Shown here: piece by piece, positions 1 through 7,066 of the stretch
Numbering within the stretch: position 1 is the first letter of the stretch
Layout: each line of letters starts with the position of its first letter
NCBI GenBank assembly: GCA_016713525.1
Contig: JADJOZ010000014.1
Location: 1 to 29,436 of the forward strand
DNA: 29,436 bases
Origin: Bacteroidota bacterium
GTDB taxonomy: Bacteria; Bacteroidota; Bacteroidia; AKYH767-A; OLB10
Direction: 5' to 3'
Notes under the pieces: generated by a model
Told to the model about the DNA's origin: nothing
Database searches by the model: none
What the model saw: the letters and a program-made list of their open reading frames with translations, nothing else
Position numbers and translations under genes: made by a program

Positions 1-1440
1 CTGCGGAATAGAGTGAAAAGTACAAATCAGAATTGCTTTGAATGTTAAACATCGTTTACAATAGTTGATAAATATCAATATCCGTTTCGCTTTCCCACCC
101 TACACAATAACAACTACACGACAATGATTGTGTTCCATCGAAATCGGTTTGTGCCAACTGGTAGGATATTCCTGAGTAATCGTTTTCATGTCATAAAATA
201 ATACTCGCTTACCGCGGATGTTTTCCGGATCCATCAACAATTCCAAGTGCTTCAAATGTAACTCCATCCTTACTGCGTTCAACTGTAAAAATCATTGTTA
301 ATTTCACTTGTAGCAACCCAATCACATCTGATCCGATTATTTCTTCAGGCATAGCTGTAAAAGATAACAACTCAACAGGCAAGGGGATGTTTCCAGCGCA
401 ATTGCCCAGGTGCCGTGATTAAAATCAGTAATACCAGGTACCACAACCGATTGCGCTGTTGGATTGGTCTGTCCTGCGAAAGGAATGGTCCATGCAATTT
501 GTGGGTCATTCAATTTTGACCTCTGGGATTGATGGTACCGTTTGTTGCATTTTCTGAGACAGGCCAGCTAAAAGTAAATTCCGATACCGGGGTTCCCGTT
601 GTTTCAATATTCCCAATATCTGTCGACCATATTTGCACTGTTGTCGACTCCGGCATTATTCCTGATATGTGTAACGCTATTGGCAAACTTGGAAATGGCG
701 TGTTGGCTGGAGAAGATTTATAGGTGCTGAATGTAACATCTCCGGCATTTCCTGATGTTAAATGGTAAGTAAATGGAAAATTGGTCCCTGCCAGATCACC
801 AAACGGAACTGTGTGTGGATTTGCATCATTACCGATTTTCCAAATCACTTTTGATGAATTATCAACTTCTTCCGAAATAATTCTCCCGTGGTTGATATAA
901 GTGCACCTGAAATTGGATTTGTTATAGTTACAGTATTCGAATTTAAAATAATCCGCATCTCCTATTGACAGTACTCCTGCCGGCAATGCATATGTTCCAC
1001 CAACCAGAATGTCATTTGAAAGTATCTTTTGATTCGGATTAATTAGTGCAAGATTGTTAAAAGAAGTTACCGATGCCTCCAATTGTTTGATTAACAGCAC
1101 CATTTAAAATAACAGTTCCCTGAGATGTACCAAAACAATTATTTGAGGCATTATTAATAAAATCACCAGATAAATCAATTGTATCTGAATTATTGATGGT
1201 GCCGGTTCCTAAATTGAGGTAATCTCCTTTATGGTCAGTTGCACTCCGGTAGTGATGGTAATTGGGACACTTGAATTGTATAAAATGACTTGCGATTTCA
1301 CAAGAAAAGGAAACAAAATGAATACACTTCCAAAAATGCGATGCTGTTGAATTTTTTGTTTATATAAAAAAGTATAGCTTTGAATAATGTAATCAGGATA
1401 TCTATTTTCATTATAATAGAAAGGAAAGGTTAATTTTTCA
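1..1440 (-). pseudogene. T9SS cargo protein, frameshifted, 3' end outside window
   Basis: A surface or secreted protein whose reading frame is broken several times. Reading leftwards, a hydrophobic signal-like segment (FGSVFILFPFLVKSQ, about 1345-1300) is followed by a repeat-rich beta region (VQLTIKGDYLNLGTGTINNS, INNASNNCFGTSQGTVILNG), restored by one indel near 1230 and another near 1070. The stretch 1103-510 is open but holds two compensating shifts: the alternate frame reads LNSNTVTITNPISGAL near 930-900. Past 510 the frame breaks again, then gives SPLPVELLSFTA near 390-360 and FYTVERSKDGVTFEALGI near 290-230, both common in Bacteroidota T9SS cargo. The sorting domain should begin near the left edge (DIDIYQLL, then FNIQSNSDLYFSLYS). 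No function beyond secreted or adhesin-like can be given. The start codon is uncertain because of the indels. Confidence 0.7.
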
Positions 1441-1562
1441 AAAATACGGCGAGTTGAAAATGCCGTCAATCCCCTAATTCGGGTATAAATCGCTAATAAT
1501 ATCCCTAGTTGTAATGATGTTATTAATTTCGACTATAATTGTCGGGTTAATAACTTTTATTC

Positions 1563-1839
1563 TCACTTTATGATCGAATGTTCAAGTCCATACCGAATCA
1601 ATAAGGCAGTGTTTTTCAACCCCAGCTTTCTCAATATATTCCTTACGATGTGTGCTTACGGTCTTGTGACTGATATCAAGTTTCTCTCCGATTTCACGAT
1701 CAGTCATTCCATCAGCTATTAACTGTGTTACTTCAATCTCTCTGGGTGATAACATAAATTGATTATTGATTGTGCAAAATGCAGCAATTGTAACCCGGCA
1801 CAATACACTAAAAGCGGTAATTGATGGCTTAAGAATCAA
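1563..1839 (-). CDS. Small LuxR/GerE-type HTH protein (one frameshift)
   Basis: A DNA-binding protein of about 90 residues that consists almost only of a LuxR-type helix-turn-helix. The motif reads LSPREIEVTQLIADGMTDRE and then IGEKLDISHKTVSTHRK. As read, the frame ends at 1582 with a non-family tail. Removing one base near 1645 restores NILRKLGLKNTALLIRYGLE, the normal end of the domain, with a stop at 1563-1565. There is no receiver domain; the first ~28 residues (MILKPSITAFSVLCRV...) match nothing I recognise. It lies just downstream of the response regulator on the same strand, and a TAAATTTG box sits 20 bp before its ATG. It could be a stand-alone regulator or the remnant of a longer one whose N-terminus was lost. 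Confidence 0.75.
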
Positions 1840-1859
1840 TCAGAGATTATGTTGAATAC

Positions 1860-1867
1860 CAAATTTA
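1860..1867 (-). promoter_or_regulatory. Candidate Bacteroidota -7 box upstream of small LuxR gene
   Basis: On the minus strand this reads TAAATTTG, an exact match to the TAnnTTTG -7 consensus of the Bacteroidota primary sigma factor, 20 bp before the ATG at 1839. No convincing -33 element is seen at the usual 19-20 bp spacing, so the call is tentative. Confidence 0.4.
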
Positions 1868-1885
1868 GAAAAGCATTAAAATTGT

Positions 1886-2541
1886 TTATATCAACTTATT
1901 ATCAAAAGCAAATTTAACCAAAAAAAGGTATTAGGCACCTTCAGCTTGGCTAACATATTTTTCCGATGGGTATTAACCGTTCGATCCGATAAAAATAATG
2001 TTTCAGCTTTTTGCCCATCTGTTAAGCCCTCCGAACTCAATTTTAAAATCTGCCGCTCCCTTTCTGTTATAATGCTTTCCGAAAAACGTATGTATGCTGT
2101 TTTCGACTTATCCGAATTAACAGCATCGCCAAATAAATGTGCCAGTGATGGAGTCATATAAGTCATGTTTTTGATAACTGCTTTAAAGGCATGAATTAAA
2201 TCTTCAGGTCCGGAATTCTTAAGAACATATGCATCTGCTCCCGCCTTTAAAGCTTTTCCAACCATTGAAGGATTGTCGAGCATGCTTACAATGATAATTT
2301 TCACTTCCTTACAAACCATCTTGATTTCTTTGGTTGCTTCAATTCCATCTATTAATGGCATATTTACATCCATCAATACAATGTCATATGCTCCATGCCG
2401 GCACTGTTCAATTGCTTCTTTACCATTAAGTGCCGTTCCGCAAACATCCAAATAGACTTCATCCTGCAAAATGTGTCTGATTCCTTCAATAAACAAACGG
2501 TGATCATCTGCCACCAGTAATTTATACTTTTGTTGTTGCAT
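1886..2541 (-). CDS. NarL/FixJ-family response regulator
   Basis: A two-component response regulator with an N-terminal receiver domain (about residues 5-125) and a C-terminal LuxR-type HTH (about 155-215). Counting from the MQQQKYK start, the acidic pocket is D12-D13, the phosphoacceptor is D58 in LMDVNMP, and the conserved Ser and Lys are S86 and K108. The HTH reads ITERERQILKLSSEG and LSDRTVNTHRKNMLAKLKVP. The MQQQ start (2541) is preferred over an ATG six codons upstream because the kinase stop lies at 2522-2524, giving a short overlap. As read, the frame ends at 1891 with WLNLLLIIS. One extra T in the T run near 1924 would give LVKFAFDNKLI and a stop at 1886, the usual family ending, so a homopolymer error is likely. 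It is probably phosphorylated by the kinase upstream. Confidence 0.9.
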
Positions 2542-4407
2542 AGCTGACAGGTATTTCAATTATTGCTCTGAATCCATTTCCTGGACGGGTATCCCATTCT
2601 ACAAAACCACCCATAGCCGTTGCCCGGTTCTCAACATTATTTAATCCATAACCCCTTTTAATCTTTTGAATATCGAACCTTTACCATCATCTTCATACAA
2701 AACAACAAATGAGTCATCTCTGACTAATAATTCCAGGGTCACCTTACTTGCCCCCGCATACTTCAGTGTATTATTTATCAACTCCTGCGTTATCCTGAAA
2801 ACCGTATGTTCCAGCTTGTATTCCAGTCGCTTTTCAATACCATGATGCGTTAAAGAAAATTGTATTAACTGCAAATGATTTACTTTGTTCACTAACTCTT
2901 CGGTTGCTACAATAATCCCTTTATCTTGTAAGGTCGAAACCTGTAAATCATCCATAATCCGTCTCAAATCAGTTATAGAGCCATCTATAAGTGAAAGTGA
3001 ATTATCGATTATGGTTTTGGTATCTTCATTCTTATCATTCGTTTTTATTTTACTCAGATAAAGCTTTGCAGTCGATAACTGAGCCCCAAATCGTCATGCA
3101 ACTCCGAACTAATACGCTTTCTTTCATTTAATAATGCCTCTTGCGATTGTATGGTTCGCTTTAACTTATAACGATTAAAGAAAAGTCCGAAAAATATCAC
3201 CAACACTATAATTCCACAAACAAGCCCTATTTGCATCAGGTTCTTTTTTTTGTATCTGTTGCTGCTGAACTCTCTGTCTTTATTCAATAACTGAATCTGA
3301 TTTTCTTTCTTCTCCGTTTCATATTGCGTTTGCATTTCTGCAATTGCTTCCGCTTTGGAAATATTATATACCGAATCATTATATAAAATGTATTTTTGCT
3401 GATAATCATAAGCTTCCTTAAAATTACCATTTACAACGAACTGGCCAGACAATTCAATCGCGTTTTTTGCCGATAATTGAATATCTCCTATTTCTTCTGC
3501 CAGTAACATACTCTTTTTGAGATAGTATATTGAACTGTCGGTAAGATTCATTTTACTAAACAATACTCCTAAATTGCTATAATCAATTGCTGCTGCCGGA
3601 ACATCCTCTTCCATCAAATGGTATGACAGCGAATGTTGCATATAAAAACAGCGCTATCATAAACATCCATGCTCATGAAGGTTGTGGCAATATCCCCAAT
3701 TGCATAGTACCTGTTGCGGTCATCTTCCAATGTGGTTGCCAGGAAAATAGCTTTACGATAAATCGGTAATGCTTCTTCATAATTCTTTCTTGCATACCAG
3801 ATTCCCCTTCATTGATCAAACATTTCAGAATACCGGTTGAATCTGATTCTTCCTGATATAATTTTCTGGCCTGCTGATTAAACTGTAATGCAAGGTCAAA
3901 ATCCCGGTTCTTTTCATAAGCAATGCCTAAATTCATGGAATACATTGCCTGTGCAGACTTCAATTTCAAAGTTTCAGCAGCTTTTAATGCCTTCATTAAA
4001 TAAAAAGAGGCAGAATCATACTCAGCCATTTTACTGAATACCATTCCTATATTATTATAGACCCTTGCAATCAGATCCTGATCATCTATTTGCAAACGAT
4101 AAAACAAACTCTTTTTGTAATCTGCAATTGCTTGTTGATAATCACCCTCATCCTTTGCTATGATACCTAACCGTATATAGCCATCGCCAAGCCCTTGTAA
4201 ATAGTTAACTGGTGTCGATAATTCTATTGCCTTCCTGGCTAGCCATGCAGCCGTATCCGGATTCTCTTTCAACAATGCAAAGCTTTCTACATTTAAATTG
4301 TTGATAAATGCCGTATCTGCTTTACCCGATTGTGCAGCTATATTACCAGCATATAAAAGTATTGCCAATAAAAGCAATCGCAACAGCCTGTTGATCTCAG
4401 AACTCAT
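2522..4407 (-). pseudogene. TPR-containing sensor histidine kinase (HisKA_3 type), four frameshifts
   Basis: The membrane sensor kinase partner of the downstream response regulator, about 628 residues when repaired. Order: signal peptide (LLRLLLLAILLYAGNIAAQ), tetratricopeptide repeats (for example YNNIGMVFSKMAEYDSASFY and YSNLGVLFSKMNLTDSSIYY), a coiled-coil stretch, one membrane helix (IGLVCGIIVLVIFFGLFF), then the kinase core. The phosphoacceptor His is in ERKRISSELHDDLG, the N box is ELINNTLKYA, the G1 box DDGKGFD and the G2 box GYGLNNVENRATAMGG. Breaks lie near 3800, 3640, 3095 and 2665. Repairing each by one base gives continuous family-like sequence such as RKNYEEALPIYRKAIF and AQLSTAKLYLSKIK. 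All catalytic motifs survive repair, which argues for sequencing indels rather than decay. The stop overlaps the regulator start by 20 bp, indicating one operon. The signal it senses is unknown. Confidence 0.85.
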
Positions 4408-4553
4408 ATATGTGTTTCAGCCTACTAATATAAGTAACTTATTTGCTATTCGTGTATTGTTTGAATTATATTTCCAACCAGATTAAAGTAAAAATCGAAT
4501 TTTTTCTGACTAAGGGTCATCAGTCATCCAATTATCAAATTATCAAATCACCA
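4408..4553. other. Intergenic region upstream of histidine kinase
   Basis: AT-rich leader of the kinase gene. I found no exact TAnnTTTG box on the minus strand here. Its right part holds short near-repeats of the type ATTATCAA (4529-4548), which lead into the GC-rich repeat block and look like part of it. Confidence 0.4.
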
Positions 4554-4888
4554 CCCTTCGGCTGGGCTCAGGGCGGCGCTTTCAACCCTTCGGCTGCGCT
4601 CAGGGCGGCGCTTACAACTTGGTGCAGTCATATCATTTTCCCTAAGACACCTCAATTGCCCCCTTCGGCGTTGCTCAGGGCAGCGCTTGGCACCCTTCGA
4701 CTCCGCTCAGGGCGGCGCTTACAACTTGGTGCAGTCATATCATTTTCCTAAGACACCTCACTTGTCCCCCTTCGGCGTTGCTCAGGGCAGCGCTTGTCAC
4801 TTGGCACTTGTCACCCTTCGGCTGGGCTCAGGGCAGCGCTTGTCACTTGCCCCTTGTCACTTGTCACTTGCCACTTGTCACCAAATTA
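4554..4888. repeat. Array of six ~28-bp GC-rich repeats with CTTGTCA-type heptamers
   Basis: Six copies of a 28-bp unit, CCCTTCGGCTGCGCTCAGGG followed by CGGCGCTT, at 4554-4581, 4586-4613, 4661-4688, 4693-4720, 4768-4795 and 4814-4841. Variation is concentrated at the CTNNGCT positions and at GCGG/GCAG. The unit has CCCT...AGGG ends that can pair. Copies are separated by irregular spacers. The right flank is a run of heptamer-like repeats (CTTGTCA, CTTGCCA) at about 4796-4880, ending in CACCAAATTA 9 bp before the stop codon of the 227-residue gene. GC content is far above the surrounding AT-rich DNA. Short open frames through it are low-complexity and not credible genes. It resembles dispersed intergenic repeats seen in many Bacteroidota genomes. 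Confidence 0.85.
4598..4796. repeat. Tandem ~107-bp duplication inside the repeat array
   Basis: The segment starting GCTCAGGGCGGCGCTTACAA recurs with an offset of 107 bp (4598-4689 and 4705-4796). Over about 92 bp the two copies differ by one lost C in a C run, one A/C substitution and one inserted T. This near-identity points to a recent duplication, by slippage or unequal recombination, or to a local assembly artefact. Confidence 0.8.
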
Positions 4889-4896
4889 ATCGCTAT

Positions 4897-5580
4897 TTAT
4901 CCTTCACCAGAAGCATCACCCTCTGAACCATGGGTTGTTCCATGTCCCTTACGGTCAGTGTTTTCGTTTGTATCCAGCACAACCACTTCAACAATGATAT
5001 CTTCTAAAACAGGATCGTAATTATCCTTATTCAATTCGATCGTTTGGAAATCTACTCCCGGTTCTGCATCAGGATCTAAGAAGTATATCAATTTTTTAGT
5101 TACTGTGTAATTATCAAAATTGAGGATGATTTGAGTATCCTCTGTTCTCGACTGATCAAAGCGGACACCTATCTTAAAGTCAGTAGCAACATTAACTTTT
5201 AAATTACTGGTGTCAATAACCTTCAAATAAATATATGGAATTGGATGAGGCTCTTCACCCTCAACATCGAATTTTCCGGTCAAAGGTTTTACTGTATGAA
5301 ACCCTGTTAATTCCAAGGCTTCATTGAATATTCTTACAGTAATCTTTTCTTTTTCCAATAATCTCGAATCAAGTTTAAAGGTTCTGAGATTTGCAGGATC
5401 GAGAGGTGCTCCTGCATCGGTTATAAAATAATCAAGGAAGGCTGTGTCTTCATTAGTTGAAATTTCAGGTTCAGAAGATGTAAATGTCAGATGTTCCTCA
5501 ATATCATAAATGAATTTTATGGTTGGGTAATCTTCACCTCTTTCAACCCATACATAGGGCTTGTTTGGAATTAAATTCAT
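4897..5580 (-). CDS. Hypothetical 227-residue protein paired with subtilase
   Basis: I do not recognise this family. The protein has no signal peptide or membrane segment and is acidic. Alternating hydrophobic residues suggest a mostly beta fold (YIYLKVIDTSNLKVNV, TQIILNFDNYTVTKKLIYF). The C-terminus is a short polar, glycine-rich tail (DRKGHGTTHGSEGDASGEG). The ATG lies about 10 bp past the reconstructed stop of the upstream S8 peptidase gene on the same strand, so the two are almost certainly cotranscribed. The tight coupling suggests a substrate, inhibitor, chaperone or scaffold of the peptidase, but that is inference from context only. The open frame is intact, and its stop (4897) lies 9 bp from the end of the repeat array. 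Confidence 0.75.
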   Translation of the reverse strand: MNLIPNKPYVWVERGEDYPTIKFIYDIEEHLTFTSSEPEISTNEDTAFLDYFITDAGAPLDPANLRTFKLDSRLLEKEKITVRIFNEALELTGFHTVKPLTGKFDVEGEEPHPIPYIYLKVIDTSNLKVNVATDFKIGVRFDQSRTEDTQIILNFDNYTVTKKLIYFLDPDAEPGVDFQTIELNKDNYDPVLEDIIVEVVVLDTNENTDRKGHGTTHGSEGDASGEG

Positions 5581-5590
5581 GGCAGATTAA

Positions 5591-6740
5591 TTAAATTAAA
5601 TTTAGTGTTTTGAAAATATTGATTTTGGTATAATGCCTGAAATCATAAGTTCTTGTTGGAACAATAGCACTGCTTACATTTTGAAATATTTCACAGCCTG
5701 CTTTTAGTTTACTTCTAATTTCCGTCAATGGCATTCGTCCTGAATGAATTGAATTCCACTTCTCCTGCATCAATAAAATTGTGCCGGAAATAACTGCAGC
5801 CGATACACTCGTTCCTGATGTCACCGAGAATTGTTTAGTTGCATCATTCGAATTATTTAGTGAAACTGAAAAAAGTCCGGGAGCATAAATTAAGCTTGAA
5901 TTAACCTTTTTCATTCCTGATAAAGGCTTAAACAGGTCACTTGAAAGATATCGTTGTGAATATGGTGCTATTGAATGGTATGGGAGGTTGTTGAGTCGAA
6001 AGTTACCATGTGCTCCTGCAGCATTACCGAAGGATGAAATGCAGGATATCCCAATCCATCCTTGTTTTTGTATCCAAATGCGTTTCCGGCTGAAACAACA
6101 ACAGGAATATCGTGTTCTGACAATTCATTTATAATTTGTGCTATTTTATGATTGCCGATATCAGAATCATCTGTTTTCGCATCCAAACCGTTGAAAGAAA
6201 TATTAACTACTCCTATCTTTAGTTCGTTGTTTGACTCTTTTTTAACCATTGCTAAGGTATGTACCAATGCTTTATAAATCGCTTTCCATGAAGCAGAACC
6301 CGATTTTCATTGGTAACTTTTATGGAAATAATTCCAGCTCCCGGTGCTATTCCTATACTTGAAATTTCTGAATTGCTGGCTGCAATAATTCCCGCCATAT
6401 GTGTTCCATGGCCATAGTGGTCATTTATATCTGTTTCATTGCCATTGGTCGATAACCGTTGCCTGATATTTCCTCTCAAAAATTCATGTTCAAAAACACC
6501 TGAATCAATCACAACTGCGCAAAATCCTTTTCCGGTCAACGGACTCCTCAATCTTCGCACATTTACTAATTCAGTTTCCTTTTCCGTATCCGGTTCATCG
6601 TTAACTACCTGAATAGGTATGGGTCTCGGCAATTCCGGAAGTCCTTTTGGCATCGAAAATCTATGCCCGGGTTTATTCTTGAATAATGGCCTTAATTCCA
6701 GATATCCCAATCCATTAAATTCAGGTTGTAAATTTTTCAT
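5591..6740 (-). pseudogene. Subtilisin-like (S8) serine peptidase, two frameshifts
   Basis: A serine endopeptidase of the subtilase family, about 380 residues when repaired. The catalytic Asp is D79 in VVIDSGV, the His is H111 in HGTHMAGIIA, the oxyanion Asn is in VVSAGNAFG, and the Ser is in SGTSVSAAVISG, so the triad is complete. Breaks lie near 6305 (repair gives GSASWKAIYKALVHTLAMV) and near 6020 (repair gives HPSVMPAGAHGNFR). The N-terminus (MKNLQPEFNGLGYLELRPLF) has no signal peptide, so the enzyme is probably cytoplasmic or exported by a non-Sec route. About 60 residues precede the catalytic domain and could be a propeptide. No T9SS sorting domain is present, unlike the neighbouring large proteins. 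It is followed at once by the 227-residue unknown gene. Confidence 0.85.
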
Positions 6741-7066
6741 AATTATATGATTATTAATTTATTATGTTTTATTTGTCTTGTTTCTATTTATAATATAAAT
6801 CGCTATTAACCGTGAAAACAATCTATTCAATCTATTTTTTGAAGACTAATTAACCAAAAAATTAATCAACTAAAACCAACGGTTAATAATTTCATCGAAA
6901 CAAATAACCAACCTTTACGAAAAGTGGGCAATACACCAAAAGGGGTATATTGCCCATCTATCAAAACCTACAGGTTGAAATCAGCAACACGGCAATATTG
7001 CTGGAGTTGTAGTATAGCCCAATAATTAAAAAGCCGCTCTTTAGTCACACACCATATTTAAGGTAA
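6741..7066. other. Intergenic region between PKD protein and subtilase gene
   Basis: About 326 bp without a gene. It holds a strong inverted repeat at 6925-6956, a smaller one at 6982-7003 (CAGCAA/TTGCTG) and a short palindrome AACCTACAGGTT at 6965-6976. No exact TAnnTTTG box was found for the subtilase gene. Confidence 0.5.
6925..6956 (-). terminator. Hairpin downstream of PKD/type B sorting protein gene
   Basis: Perfect 9-bp arms TGGGCAATA (6925-6933) and TATTGCCCA (6948-6956) around a 14-bp loop. On the minus strand the hairpin is followed by CTTTTCG, a weak U-tract. It lies about 110 bp after the stop at 7067, so it could be a terminator for that gene. The modest U-tract and long loop leave this uncertain. 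Confidence 0.4.

Noticed and set aside
1321..1440. Phase-variable homopolymer control of the surface protein at the left end
   Set aside because: Indels are scattered at many different sites rather than at one long tract near the start, which does not fit phase variation.
4554..4841. Possible CRISPR array
   Set aside because: Repeat units vary internally, spacings are irregular (from about 5 to 47 bp), two spacers are near-identical copies of each other, and no cas gene is present.
4443..5020. Open frames of 79-102 codons running through the repeat array on the plus strand
   Set aside because: They translate the GC-rich repeats into low-complexity sequence (such as LRLRSGRRLQLG and PFGWAQGGAF), overlap one another and have no homologous look; repeat artefacts.
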